This document shows, piece after piece, positions 35,781 to 44,620 of a stretch of 64,000 bases of DNA. Position 1 is the stretch's first letter. The number at the start of each line of letters is the position of its first letter. The position numbers and the translations under genes were made by a program. The notes under the pieces are model-generated. The model did no database searches. It had not been told where the DNA came from and worked only from the letters and a program-made list of their open reading frames with translations. This DNA is from Spirosoma fluviale. Its GTDB lineage: Bacteria > Bacteroidota > Bacteroidia > Cytophagales > Spirosomataceae. The stretch is from NCBI GenBank assembly GCA_945901025.1, contig CAMDJW010000013.1, forward strand, positions 1 through 64,000, in the 5' to 3' direction.

Positions 35781-36791
35781 ATGTCAAATCAAAACAATCA
35801 ATCTCGTCGTCAATTTTTGATCAACGGGTCATTAGCTTCTTTAGGAGTTTTATGGGCAAGCCAGGCAGCTGTTTCAAGTACATTATTTGCTGGAAAGCCA
35901 AATTCTAAATTTGGAGGTGTTCAAATTGGAGCCATCACTTATTCATTCCGCAGTATGCCTGGTAGTGTTGATGATTTAATTAAATACTGTGTAGAATGTA
36001 ATATTAGTGCAATTGAATTAATGGGTGACGCTCCTGAAGAATATGCGGGCAAACCAAAAAATACGATGGCTAGACCTAATTATGTTCCAGGTCAACCACG
36101 TCAGCAGATGACAGATGAACAAAGGGCAGCTATGGCAAAATACAATAAAGATGTTGCTGATTGGCGTGCAAGCGTTTCGATGGATAAGTTTGTTGAAGTT
36201 AGAAAAATGTTCAACAAGGCCGGGATTTCAATATATGCATTCAAACCCAACGCTTTAGGTCCAAATAACTCCGATGCAGAGGTTGAATATGCGTTAAAAG
36301 CAGCAAAGGCTTTAGGAGCAAATTCGGTAACGATTGAATTACCTACCGATTTAAAACAATCTCAAAGATTAGGTGATTTAGCGTCCAAACATAAAGTTTA
36401 CATCGGATATCATGCACATTTACAGGCCACGGATACCGCTTGGGATGCAGCTTTAGCACAATCACCTTATAATTCCTTGAACCTAGATTGCGGACACTAC
36501 ATTGCTGCAGGTGGTCCAAATACAACAGCTACTTTATTAGCTTTAATCGAAGCAAAACATGACCGCATCACGAGCATGCACATTAAAGACCGCAAGAATA
36601 AAGAAAATGGTGGTCAAAATGTTGCTTGGGGTCAAGGAAATACGCCATTGAAAGATATCTTAGGATTATTAAAATCTAAAAAATATAAATTCCCAGCTTC
36701 AATCGAGTTAGAATATGATATTCCTGCTGGTTCTGATGCAGTCCAAGAGACTAAAAAATGTGTGGAATACGCGAAAGCGATTCTATCATAA
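35781..36791 (+). CDS. Tat-exported sugar phosphate isomerase/epimerase-type TIM-barrel protein
   Basis: TIM-barrel of the xylose-isomerase-like superfamily with a twin-arginine signal (SRRQFLINGSLASLG, residues 8-22), so it is exported folded to the periplasm. The barrel includes IGAITYSFRSMPG, ISAIELMGDAPEEYAG, VTIELPTD, GYHAHLQ, LNLDCGHY and MHIKDRK, with His/Glu/Asp residues fit to bind a divalent metal. The ORF extends to a TTG at 35736, but the ATG at 35781 directly precedes the Tat motif. A strong terminator follows. Exported members of this family occur in Bacteroidota; substrate unknown, possibly keto-glycosides. Confidence 0.85.
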   Translation: MSNQNNQSRRQFLINGSLASLGVLWASQAAVSSTLFAGKPNSKFGGVQIGAITYSFRSMPGSVDDLIKYCVECNISAIELMGDAPEEYAGKPKNTMARPNYVPGQPRQQMTDEQRAAMAKYNKDVADWRASVSMDKFVEVRKMFNKAGISIYAFKPNALGPNNSDAEVEYALKAAKALGANSVTIELPTDLKQSQRLGDLASKHKVYIGYHAHLQATDTAWDAALAQSPYNSLNLDCGHYIAAGGPNTTATLLALIEAKHDRITSMHIKDRKNKENGGQNVAWGQGNTPLKDILGLLKSKKYKFPASIELEYDIPAGSDAVQETKKCVEYAKAILS

Positions 36792-36809
36792 ATTAAGAAT
36801 CTACCTATG

Positions 36810-36852
36810 AATCGCGTTGTTAATCTACCATTTTGATTAGCAACGCGATTTT
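36810..36852 (+). terminator. Terminator after the Tat-exported TIM-barrel gene
   Basis: A 16-bp stem with one G-T pair (36810-36825 with 36835-36850, loop of 9) followed by TT. The T-tract is short, so partial read-through into the esterase gene is possible. Confidence 0.7.
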
Positions 36853-36885
36853 ATATAAACCAAAAAATACAACAAGAATAAAACC

Positions 36886-38529
36886 ATGAAGTCAAAATCT
36901 ACTTTTTTCATCGTTCTGATGAGCTTTTTAACTTTCGTCATGAATGCACAAGAAATCGCCAATCCGTATGGATTAACAACCCAAGTAAAAACTAAATATG
37001 GTACCCTAGAAGGAACCTTCGACACCAGAACAAAAATTGCCAGTTTTAAAGGTGTTCCATTTGCGCTACCTCCCGTAGGAGCCTTAAGATGGAGAGAGCC
37101 GATGGATCCAAAACCATGGAGTGGCGTTTTACAAGCTAAGAAATTCGGTCCAAAAGCCATCCAATCTCCCTTATTTGGCGACATGGGTTTTCGTAGCAAT
37201 GGAATGAGTGAGGATTGTTTATATCTAAACATTTGGTCCCCTAACCCAAAATCTACGGCAAAACTACCTGTATTAGTCTATTTTTATGGAGGTGGATTTA
37301 TGGCCGGTGATGGTTCAGAACCAAGATATGATGGAGAAGTAATCGCTCAAAAAGGAATTGTTACCGTCACGGTCAATTATCGATTGGGCTTATTAGGTTT
37401 CTTTTCTCATCCTGAGTTAACGAAAGAATCCCCACACAAGGCCAGTGGAAATCAAGGTTTATTAGATCAATATGCTTCATTGAAATGGGTGAAAGAGAAT
37501 ATTGAAAATTTCGGTGGTGATCCAAACCGTGTGACCATCGCCGGTGAATCAGCTGGGTCTATGTCGGTCAGTGCCCAAATGGCCTCTCCTCTTTCTAAAA
37601 ATTTAATCCACGGTGCTGTGGGTGAAAGTGGAGCCTGGATCGGTTCAGGCCTAGGGCCTGTCACGTTAAATGATGCCGAGAAGGTAGGCGTTACTTTTGG
37701 TGAAAAAGCAGGTGCTAAATCTTTGAAAGAATTAAGAGACATCCCGACATTAGATTTATACCAAAAAATGTTAGAGCCAGGAATGCCACGTTTTTCAGCA
37801 TGTATCGATGGATATTTTATTTCAAAAACATTGCCTGAGATATTTGCCAATAAAGAGCAGGCGATGGTTCCATTGCTATTAGGTTGGAATTCAGAGGAAA
37901 TGAATTATAAATCCATGACGAAAGGACAGCCTATTACTACAGAAAATTATTCATCGGCAGTTAAAGACTTGTACAAAGAAAATGCAGACAAGATTTTAGC
38001 TCTTTATCCGGGTAAGTCGGCTGAGGAAGCAGAACAATCAGCGACTGATTTAGCTGGCGACCGATTCATCGGTTTCTCTACTTGGAAATGGTTTGATATG
38101 CACCGCAAAAACAGTCAAAATCCAGTTTATCGATATTATTTTGCAAAGCCTAGACCTGAAATGATCGTAAAAGGTGTCCAAGCAGCTCTTGCGGGTGGAG
38201 TCGTAAAAGTTGATCCCAATGCCCCTAAACAAGCAGCACCCAAAGGAGCCGTTCACTCTGCTGATATCGAATATTTTATGGGAAATCTATCGACCAATTT
38301 GACCTACGGTTGGACTGCCGATGATTATAAAACATCCAAAGACATGCAAGATTATTTGGCTAATTTCATTAAAACTGGAAATCCTAATGGAGGCAAATTG
38401 ACGAATTGGCCTGCTTCAGGCCAAGAAGCCCAACCAGAATACATGATTTTAGATGCCAACCCTCGCGTAGTCAAAGGGACTAAAGATGCTCGTTATGAAT
38501 TATTAGATTCCATTATCTTCAAGAAATAA
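36886..38529 (+). CDS. Exported type-B carboxylesterase
   Basis: 547-residue alpha/beta hydrolase of the carboxylesterase/para-nitrobenzyl esterase family with a signal peptide (1-22, ending NAQ). The oxyanion-hole motif is FYGGGFMAGDG (about 133-143), the nucleophile Ser222 lies in GESAGS, and the catalytic His is probably in GAVHSADIEYFMG. The conserved SEDCLYLNIW block with its Cys is present. Likely cleaves esters on plant-derived or other compounds in the periplasm. Flanked by hairpin terminators on both sides, so mostly monocistronic. Confidence 0.92.
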   Translation: MKSKSTFFIVLMSFLTFVMNAQEIANPYGLTTQVKTKYGTLEGTFDTRTKIASFKGVPFALPPVGALRWREPMDPKPWSGVLQAKKFGPKAIQSPLFGDMGFRSNGMSEDCLYLNIWSPNPKSTAKLPVLVYFYGGGFMAGDGSEPRYDGEVIAQKGIVTVTVNYRLGLLGFFSHPELTKESPHKASGNQGLLDQYASLKWVKENIENFGGDPNRVTIAGESAGSMSVSAQMASPLSKNLIHGAVGESGAWIGSGLGPVTLNDAEKVGVTFGEKAGAKSLKELRDIPTLDLYQKMLEPGMPRFSACIDGYFISKTLPEIFANKEQAMVPLLLGWNSEEMNYKSMTKGQPITTENYSSAVKDLYKENADKILALYPGKSAEEAEQSATDLAGDRFIGFSTWKWFDMHRKNSQNPVYRYYFAKPRPEMIVKGVQAALAGGVVKVDPNAPKQAAPKGAVHSADIEYFMGNLSTNLTYGWTADDYKTSKDMQDYLANFIKTGNPNGGKLTNWPASGQEAQPEYMILDANPRVVKGTKDARYELLDSIIFKK

Positions 38530-38550
38530 TTTTCTATTAATAAAAAAATC

Positions 38551-38578
38551 AAAGGCCGTTTTTTAAACGGCCTTTTTT
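38551..38578 (+). terminator. Intrinsic terminator after carboxylesterase gene
   Basis: Eleven-bp stem AAAGGCCGTTT / AAACGGCCTTT with a three-base loop and a T-run to 38578. Confidence 0.9.
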
Positions 38579-38622
38579 CATGTTGATAATTGATTATTTT
38601 TACCAGATCATTTTAATTCAAT

Positions 38623-39672
38623 ATGTCAAACCCAATTATAAAATCAGCATTACTATCCTACGGGATGTCTGGGCGTGTATTCCATGCCCCTTTCATTGAT
38701 TTACATCCTGGATTTTCTCTAGCAGGTGCCTGGGAAAGAAGTAACAAAAATATTGAAAAGGATTATCCTGGGGTTAAATCCTACGCAAGTATTGACGAAA
38801 TTTTAGCAGATCCCACGATCGATTTGGTCGTAGTTAACACGCCCATTTACTCCCATTATGAATATGCATTAGCTGCATTAAATGCGGACAAACACATCAT
38901 TGTAGAAAAAGCGTTTACGACCAATTTACAAGAAGCCTTAGCCTTAAATACATTAGCCAAATCAAAATCAAAACACATTTTTGTGTACCAAAACAGGCGT
39001 TTAGATTCCGATTTCCTAACCGTAAAGAAAATAGTGGATGCAGGCGTATTAGGCGAGCTAGTGGAAGTGGAGATCAGATACGATCGATTTAATGGCGCCC
39101 AGTCACCCAAATTACACAAAGAAATTCCAGGACCCGGCGCAGGCATCGTGAAAGATTTAGGACCTCATCTTATTGACCAAGCCATTTATTTATTTGGGAG
39201 TCCAGAAAAAATATTTGCAGACCTTAGAATGACGCGACCTGAAACCCAGGTAGATGACTATTTTGAAATATTATTCTATTACCCGAAGCTCAGAGTGAGA
39301 CTTAGAGGGGGGTATTATTTCAAAGAACCCGTACCATCGTTCCAATTACATGGAAAAAAGGGAAGCTTTTTGAAAGTAAGGGCCGACAAACAAGAAACTG
39401 ATTTACTGGCAGGATTAAAGCCTCAGGGGGATGATTGGGGTAAAGAAACAGAAAATGATTTTGGGATTTTGCACGTAGATGGACAGGAAAAAATTAGAAT
39501 TCCCTCCGAAAAAGGAAACTTCATGTATTTCTATGAGAATGTATTTGACACCCTTCAGGGGCGAGCTGAACCATTTGTTCCAGCCATGCAGGGAGCTCAA
39601 TGCATGCAAGTCATCGATGCTGTTTTTGAAAGCGATGCAGCACAAAAAGTGATTCATTTACCTTCTTTATAA
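38623..39672 (+). CDS. Gfo/Idh/MocA family oxidoreductase (YdgJ/IolW-like)
   Basis: NAD(P)-dependent dehydrogenase of 349 residues. The N-terminus has the subgroup-typical YGMSGRVFHAPFI motif in the Rossmann fold, then VVVNTPIYSHY and VEKAFTTNLQEA (equivalent of the EKP motif with Ala instead of Pro), and VKDLGPHLIDQAIYLFG in the substrate domain with the catalytic-region His. Related enzymes reduce keto-inositols or sugars. No signal peptide. The Crp-type regulator starts 8 bases after its stop, so the two are co-transcribed. Confidence 0.9.
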   Translation: MSNPIIKSALLSYGMSGRVFHAPFIDLHPGFSLAGAWERSNKNIEKDYPGVKSYASIDEILADPTIDLVVVNTPIYSHYEYALAALNADKHIIVEKAFTTNLQEALALNTLAKSKSKHIFVYQNRRLDSDFLTVKKIVDAGVLGELVEVEIRYDRFNGAQSPKLHKEIPGPGAGIVKDLGPHLIDQAIYLFGSPEKIFADLRMTRPETQVDDYFEILFYYPKLRVRLRGGYYFKEPVPSFQLHGKKGSFLKVRADKQETDLLAGLKPQGDDWGKETENDFGILHVDGQEKIRIPSEKGNFMYFYENVFDTLQGRAEPFVPAMQGAQCMQVIDAVFESDAAQKVIHLPSL

Positions 39673-39680
39673 CCCACAAC

Positions 39681-40316
39681 ATGGAAATTCCTCCAATACT
39701 TTTCACTCAATTTGAACCTGAATTATCCAAAAAAATTCAGCAAGTTGGCGTAGTTAGAAAATTCAAAGCGGATGAATTCCTGATGAAGACGGGACAGTCG
39801 ATTCGCTCTGCAGTTTTAGTGACCAAAGGTATCATAAAAGTGTTTCGAGAGGATGATGAAGGAAATGAGATTTTTATGTACAACCTACATCCAGGAGAGG
39901 CCTGCGCTATTTCGATGACTTGTGCGGCCCGACAAATCGCTTCCCAAATCATGGCAAAAGCCCTTATTGATACTGAGGTTATTGCCATTCCCGCCGAGTT
40001 AATGGATGAGTGGGGTTCTAAGTATAAATCTTGGTATCAATTTGTATTAGAAACTTATCGATCTCGGTTTGAGGAATTATTGGACACCTTGGATCAAATT
40101 GCCTTTAGAAATTTAGATGAGCGATTGCTTTGGTACCTAAAACAGCATCAAAAAAGCTTAAAAACGAATGTCCTGAAGGCCTCGTTTACCGAAATTGCCC
40201 ATGAACTCAACTCGTCAAGAGAGGTTATTTCAAGGCTTATCAAAAAATTAGCGGAGAAAGGACACATCAAAATGCATAAAAACCAAATTGAAATCATCGA
40301 CTTAAAAGGACTGTGA
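39681..40316 (+). CDS. Crp/Fnr-family transcriptional regulator of the sulfur island
   Basis: 211-residue activator: N-terminal cyclic-nucleotide-binding-like beta-roll (about 20-110), dimer helix, and C-terminal winged helix whose recognition helix reads SSREVISRLIKKL. Its R-E-x-x-x-R pattern matches the DNA-contacting residues of E. coli Crp, predicting GTGA/TCAC half-sites. Such sites are found at 40313, 47249 and 49608. No Fnr-type N-terminal cysteine cluster; two cysteines (GEACAISMTC) in the roll could sense redox or sulfane sulfur, which is speculation. The first predicted site overlaps the stop codon. Confidence 0.9.
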   Translation: MEIPPILFTQFEPELSKKIQQVGVVRKFKADEFLMKTGQSIRSAVLVTKGIIKVFREDDEGNEIFMYNLHPGEACAISMTCAARQIASQIMAKALIDTEVIAIPAELMDEWGSKYKSWYQFVLETYRSRFEELLDTLDQIAFRNLDERLLWYLKQHQKSLKTNVLKASFTEIAHELNSSREVISRLIKKLAEKGHIKMHKNQIEIIDLKGL

Positions 40317-40356
40317 TAAAAGTCACTAATTAGCATGGGAATTTGATCTAAATTTG
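40313..40356 (+). promoter_or_regulatory. Crp-like operator and promoter of the tauE gene
   Basis: GTGATAAAAGTCAC (40313-40326, GTGA-N6-TCAC) followed by TAAATTTG (40349-40356), a perfect TAnnTTTG box that starts 29.5 bases after the operator centre. No TTTG upstream element exists, as expected for an activator-dependent promoter with the activator centred near -43. Confidence 0.7.
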
Positions 40357-40376
40357 TCCCAACAAAAAAAAAGAAA

Positions 40377-41198
40377 ATGGAAATATTTGGCTATTTTGCC
40401 TCCTTACTCATCGGCTTATCCCTAGGTTTAATTGGCGGTGGCGGATCCATTTTAACAGTCCCTGTTTTAGTCTATCTGTTCGGTGTTAATCCAGTTTTAG
40501 CCACGGCCTATTCTTTATTTATAGTCGGCGCAAGCAGTCTAGTAGGCGCCTTCCCAAAATACAAACAAGGTTTGGTTAATCTAAAAACAGCGATCATCTT
40601 TGGGATTCCATCGATTCTATCCGTATTTGCTACGAGAAAATTCATCGTTCCATTAATCCCAAATGAAGTATTTAGGTTAGGCGATTTTATCGTAACTAAA
40701 TCCATCTTAATGATGGTCTTATTTGCCATTTTAATGGTAGCCGCATCCATATCAATGATCCGAGGGAAATGCGAGCAGTGTGAAAAAGAAAAAGAAGGGA
40801 ATTATATAGAAGAAATTCAGGTATTCAACTATCCCATGATTCTTTTGGAAGGGGCTGTCGTGGGTATTTTAACCGGATTAGTCGGCGCAGGGGGTGGGTT
40901 TTTGATCATTCCAGCGCTTGTCATGCTGTCAAAGCTATCCATGAAGCAAGCCATTGGCACATCCTTATTAATCATTGCTGCCAAATCATTAATTGGTTTC
41001 ACTGGAGATTTAGGCCATCAAATCATCGACTGGAAATTATTATTAACTGTTACGGGATTAGCCATTATAGGCATTTTCTTTGGAGACATTGTGAGTAAAA
41101 AAGTAGATGGAAACAAATTAAAAGTAGGTTTCGGCTGGTTTGTTTTGATTATGGGAGTTTATATCCTGGTCCAACAATTAGCATTTCCCATTAAATAA
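40377..41198 (+). CDS. TauE/SafE-family sulfite/sulfonate exporter
   Basis: Inner-membrane protein of 273 residues with about eight hydrophobic segments. The family signature repeats are seen: SLGLIGGGGSILTVPVLVY near the N-terminus and TGLVGAGGGFLIIPALVML in the second half. A cytoplasmic loop carries CEQC. It probably exports sulfite or another sulfur oxyanion produced by the persulfide dioxygenase encoded 17 bases downstream. Driven by the Crp-like promoter. Confidence 0.92.
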   Translation: MEIFGYFASLLIGLSLGLIGGGGSILTVPVLVYLFGVNPVLATAYSLFIVGASSLVGAFPKYKQGLVNLKTAIIFGIPSILSVFATRKFIVPLIPNEVFRLGDFIVTKSILMMVLFAILMVAASISMIRGKCEQCEKEKEGNYIEEIQVFNYPMILLEGAVVGILTGLVGAGGGFLIIPALVMLSKLSMKQAIGTSLLIIAAKSLIGFTGDLGHQIIDWKLLLTVTGLAIIGIFFGDIVSKKVDGNKLKVGFGWFVLIMGVYILVQQLAFPIK

Positions 41199-41215
41199 TT
41201 TTAAAATTTAAAGCC

Positions 41216-42634
41216 ATGAAAGTAGAGCAAATTTACACAGGATGTTTAGCACAGGGTGCTTATTATATTGAGAACAACGGAGAAGCCGCCATTATTGATC
41301 CTCTACGTGAGGTTCAGCCCTATATAGAGAAGGCGAAAAGGAATCATGCTAAAATTAAATATGTGTTTGAAACGCATTTTCATGCCGATTTTGTTTCTGG
41401 TCACATCGATTTATCAGCAAAAACAGGGGCTCCGATTGTTTATGGACCTAATGCTGCCTGTGAATTTGATTGTATTTCTGCTGAAGATGGACAAGAATTC
41501 CCTTTAGGAGATGCAAAAATTCGTGTTATTCATACCCCTGGTCATACCATGGAATCAACTTGCTTTTTATTAATCGATCAAGATGGTAAAGCCACTAGCT
41601 TGTTCTCAGGGGACACCTTATTTATTGGCGATGTAGGCCGACCCGATTTAGCTCAAAAAGTATCCGCTGATTTAACAGAGGATATGTTAGCCGGATTTCT
41701 TTATGACTCATTACAAAATAAAATTATGCCTCTAGCAGACGATATCATCGTATATCCAGCCCATGGAGCGGGTTCTGCTTGTGGTAAAAATATGAGTAAA
41801 GAGACAACGGATACCTTAGGAAATCAAAAGAAAAACAATTATGCCTTAAACCCTGCTTTGAGCCGAGAGCAATTTAAAAAGGAGGTTTTAACGGGTTTAG
41901 TTGCACCGCCAGCCTATTTTCCTTTAAACGTATTGATGAATATTCAAGGGTATGATTCGATCGATAAGGTTTTGGAGCGAGGCCAACATGCCTTGTCACC
42001 TGCAGCTTTTGAAGCAGCGGCCAATGAAACATCTGCTTTGATTTTAGATACCAGAAATGTCCAAACGTTTGCAGCAGGATTCGTACCCAATTCAATTAAC
42101 ATTGCCATAGATGGTTCTTTCGCGCCATGGGTAGGCGCAATGATTCCAGATATCAAGCAGGAAATCTTATTAGTGACAGAAGAAGGACGCGAAGAAGAAG
42201 TCATTACGCGATTGGCCAGAGTGGGCTACGATTTTACAATTGGTTATTTAAAGGGCGGCATTGCGGCTTGGAAGGATGCAGGAAAAGAGTTAGATCAAAT
42301 CGAATCCATCTCTGTGGAGGAGACTTTGAATCGGGCCCAATCAGGTGAAGGGGAAATTATTGATGTAAGAAAAAATAGCGAATACCTTTCGGAGCATATT
42401 GTTGATGTGGAAAATGCACCTTTGGATTTCATTAATGACAGTATGCTCAAAATCAATAAAGACAAAACGTATTTTGTGCATTGTGCTAGTGGTTATCGAT
42501 CGATGATATTTATATCAACTTTGAGAGCAAGAGGCTACGAGAACTTAATTGATGTTCAAGGTGGATTTAAGGCGATTAAAGAATCTGAGAAATTCAAATT
42601 GTCAGAATATGTTTGCCCGACGACTTTGTTATAA
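41216..42634 (+). CDS. Persulfide dioxygenase-rhodanese fusion
   Basis: ETHE1-like metallo-beta-lactamase domain (about 1-240) with the iron-binding motif THFHADFVSGH (His54, His56, Asp58, His63) and a later HTPGHT and GDTLFIGDVGRPD, which oxidises glutathione persulfide to sulfite. Two rhodanese domains follow (about 265-350 and 370-465). The first lacks a catalytic Cys (VTEEGREE in the loop); the second has Cys423 in VHCASGYRS. 472 residues is the usual length of this fusion. It moves sulfane sulfur made by SQR toward sulfite and thiosulfate. Confidence 0.93.
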   Translation: MKVEQIYTGCLAQGAYYIENNGEAAIIDPLREVQPYIEKAKRNHAKIKYVFETHFHADFVSGHIDLSAKTGAPIVYGPNAACEFDCISAEDGQEFPLGDAKIRVIHTPGHTMESTCFLLIDQDGKATSLFSGDTLFIGDVGRPDLAQKVSADLTEDMLAGFLYDSLQNKIMPLADDIIVYPAHGAGSACGKNMSKETTDTLGNQKKNNYALNPALSREQFKKEVLTGLVAPPAYFPLNVLMNIQGYDSIDKVLERGQHALSPAAFEAAANETSALILDTRNVQTFAAGFVPNSINIAIDGSFAPWVGAMIPDIKQEILLVTEEGREEEVITRLARVGYDFTIGYLKGGIAAWKDAGKELDQIESISVEETLNRAQSGEGEIIDVRKNSEYLSEHIVDVENAPLDFINDSMLKINKDKTYFVHCASGYRSMIFISTLRARGYENLIDVQGGFKAIKESEKFKLSEYVCPTTLL

Positions 42635-42738
42635 CGACATTATTTTAAAAAAGCTGAGGACTTTTATAGATCAACAGTTAGATTCACAGAAGTCCTTGAG
42701 CATAATTAAGAACGATACATTAAATAAAATACACCATT

Positions 42739-43011
42739 ATGGAAGATTTAATCAAAGATCCTGAGACCAGGGTTATCGATGTAAGGGAAATAAATGAGTT
42801 TGAATCAGGTCATTTTGAAGGAGCCATTAATATCCCATTGGGTAATATTCCGATTCGAATAGCTGAACTCAAAGCAATGAATGGACCGATTGTCGTTTAT
42901 TGCCGAAGTGGTAATCGTTCTGGAATGGCGATGAGTTTATTAAAGCAAGCTGGACTCATTGACGTTTATAACGGAGGCGCTTTGGAGGATATGTTGGCCT
43001 ATCAAGATTAA
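42739..43011 (+). CDS. Single-domain rhodanese
   Basis: Small sulfurtransferase (90 residues) with the active-site loop YCRSGNRSG (Cys55) and the standard VIDVRE and HFEGAINIPL motifs. Cytoplasmic. It may carry persulfide sulfur between SQR and the dioxygenase fusion. It is 104 bases after that gene; this gap holds an imperfect inverted repeat AGGACTT/AAGTCCT but no clear promoter. The next small gene starts 3 bases after it. Confidence 0.92.
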   Translation: MEDLIKDPETRVIDVREINEFESGHFEGAINIPLGNIPIRIAELKAMNGPIVVYCRSGNRSGMAMSLLKQAGLIDVYNGGALEDMLAYQD

Positions 43012-43014
43012 TTT

Positions 43015-43266
43015 ATGATATCTAACATCACACAAAATTGGGGCCTAATGCGTATAATTCGTCTATTAATAGGCGGATATGCCATTTTTGAAGCGCTTAA
43101 ATCACATGATTTAATAGTAGGAATACTTGGATTAATCATAGCCAGTATGGCTCTATTTAATGTAGGCTGTGGCGCACAAGGATGCGGTATCCCTATCTCA
43201 AAAAACATAAAAAAAGAAGACTCAACTCATGAAGATGTGGAATATGAAGAAGTTCGCTCTAAGTAA
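43015..43266 (+). CDS. Small DUF2892-like membrane protein with Cys motif
   Basis: 83 residues: about two hydrophobic segments (11-26 and 31-50) followed by VGCGAQGCGIP and a charged tail. The start (NWGLMRIIRLLIGGYAIF) is like DUF2892/YgaP membrane modules, which accompany rhodaneses. The paired cysteines may take part in sulfur transfer. Its 3' end overlaps the next small gene in another frame. Confidence 0.7.
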   Translation: MISNITQNWGLMRIIRLLIGGYAIFEALKSHDLIVGILGLIIASMALFNVGCGAQGCGIPISKNIKKEDSTHEDVEYEEVRSK

Positions 43267-43453
43267 TTTTTGGGAAATCCTAGGAGGGATTTTTGGAGGC
43301 TTTGTAGGATATTTTTATTGGCGAGATATTGGCTGCTCAACAGGCACCTGCCCCATTACAAGCAAACCTTTGAATAGTATATTGTACTTTGCATTTTTGG
43401 GGTATTTATTTGTCAACATCATTTCCCAATGGCGAACACAAAAAAATCATTGA
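43229..43453 (+). CDS. Small membrane protein with Cys-Cys loop (DUF6132-like)
   Basis: 74 residues, two transmembrane helices (about 11-28 and 49-66) with the conserved loop DIGCSTGTCPIT between them. Such proteins are frequent in Bacteroidota sulfur and thiol clusters; the family name is from memory. It overlaps the preceding gene by 38 bases from this ATG, or by 23 if the in-frame ATG at 43244 is used. Role unknown, perhaps a membrane sulfur relay. Confidence 0.7.
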   Translation: MKMWNMKKFALSNFWEILGGIFGGFVGYFYWRDIGCSTGTCPITSKPLNSILYFAFLGYLFVNIISQWRTQKNH

Positions 43454-43473
43454 AATAAATTAAATTTACCTGT

Positions 43474-43516
43474 TACATAATACCTATTACTTTTTACCTG
43501 TTACCTATTACCTAAT
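43474..43516. repeat. TTACCTATTACCTA-type simple repeat
   Basis: Degenerate copies of TTACCT-ATTACCTA-ATAC between the small membrane protein and the first YeeE gene. The reverse complement of the same motif forms the repeat at 51020-51112, at the far end of the sulfur island, and a short copy is at 7968-7981. Confidence 0.65.
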
Positions 43517-43533
43517 TTTTAACTTACCAAATA

Positions 43534-44097
43534 ATGATCGAAACAATAACTCAACCATGGCCATGGTATGTGGCAGGTACAATCATTGGACTCATTGTCC
43601 CTACCCTATTAATTTTAGGCAATAGGCATTTTGGAATTTCAGCTAATTTAAGACACATGTGTGCGGCATGTTTTCCGAGCAACATCCCATTTTTCAAATA
43701 TGATTGGAAGAAAGAATCTTGGAATTTGTTTTTCATTGGGGGTATATTAATAGGCGGAATGATATCCACCCAATACCTAAGCTCACCTGATCCAGTGGTT
43801 ATTCATCCGGATTTAGCTAAGGATTTAACTCAATTTGGGATTACTGATTTTTCTGGATTAGTACCTGTTCAATTATTTTCTTTTGACCAATTATTCACAC
43901 TTCGAGGATTGATCATGATGGTCGGGGGAGGATTTCTAGTGGGATTTGGTACTCGATATGCGGGTGGATGTACTTCAGGACATGCTATTATGGGACTCAG
44001 TGATTTACAATGGCCTTCTTTAGTGGCTACCATATGCTTTATGATCGGTGGTTTTTTGATGACTAACCTAATTTTACCTTATATTTTAGCCTTATAA
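43534..44097 (+). CDS. YeeE/YedE-family sulfur transporter, subunit A
   Basis: Half-size YeeE/YedE (DUF395) membrane protein, 187 residues, about five hydrophobic segments. It carries the conserved cysteines of this family: HMCAACFPSN near residue 48 and TRYAGGCTSGHAIMG near residue 148. The full-length relative YeeE takes up thiosulfate through a line of cysteines. Here the protein is split in two adjacent genes (PmpA/PmpB-like), the partner starting 2 bases later. Confidence 0.9.
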   Translation: MIETITQPWPWYVAGTIIGLIVPTLLILGNRHFGISANLRHMCAACFPSNIPFFKYDWKKESWNLFFIGGILIGGMISTQYLSSPDPVVIHPDLAKDLTQFGITDFSGLVPVQLFSFDQLFTLRGLIMMVGGGFLVGFGTRYAGGCTSGHAIMGLSDLQWPSLVATICFMIGGFLMTNLILPYILAL

Positions 44098-44099
44098 AT

Positions 44100-44597
44100 A
44101 TGAAAACGAAACAAGAAGAAACGGATTTTGAAGTGCGTTCATTAGACACCATGTGTATTAATGAGTCTGAATTAGTTCATCCGTGGTGGTATAATTTCAA
44201 ATATGCTGCGGTGGGAGTGATTTTTGGAATTGTATTCATCAAAGCTGAAATCATTTCATGGTTTAGGATTCAGGAAATGTTTAAACTACAAAGCTTCCAC
44301 ATGTATGGAGTGATAGGAACTGCCGTTATAGTAGGAGCTATTTCGGTATTTTTAATCAAAAAGCTAAAGGTAAAAACCATTCATGGAGAAGAAATCACTT
44401 TTACAAATAAGAAATTCAACAAAGGCCAAATATATGGTGGATTGATCTTTGGGCTTGGTTGGGCCATCACTGGCGCATGCCCTGGACCCTTATTCGCCCA
44501 ATTAGGTTCCGGTTCCCTCGCTATAATCGTGGTCATTGCCAGTGCACTTTTAGGGACATGGGTCTATGGGAAATTTAGAGAACAATTACCCCATTAA
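44100..44597 (+). CDS. YeeE/YedE-family sulfur transporter, subunit B
   Basis: Second half-transporter, 165 residues, with about four hydrophobic segments and the motif GLGWAITGACPGPLFAQLGSG, containing the family cysteine. It starts 2 bases after subunit A. The N-terminal ~35 residues are polar and cytoplasmic. Together the pair probably imports thiosulfate or another reduced sulfur compound for the cytoplasmic sulfurtransferases. Confidence 0.9.
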   Translation: MKTKQEETDFEVRSLDTMCINESELVHPWWYNFKYAAVGVIFGIVFIKAEIISWFRIQEMFKLQSFHMYGVIGTAVIVGAISVFLIKKLKVKTIHGEEITFTNKKFNKGQIYGGLIFGLGWAITGACPGPLFAQLGSGSLAIIVVIASALLGTWVYGKFREQLPH

Positions 44598-44620
44598 TCA
44601 TTCCGTTATTTAATTGAAAA

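Noticed and set aside
42635..42738. Inverted repeat AGGACTT/AAGTCCT between the dioxygenase fusion and the rhodanese
   Set aside because: Loop of 26 bases and no T-run; too weak to call a terminator or operator.
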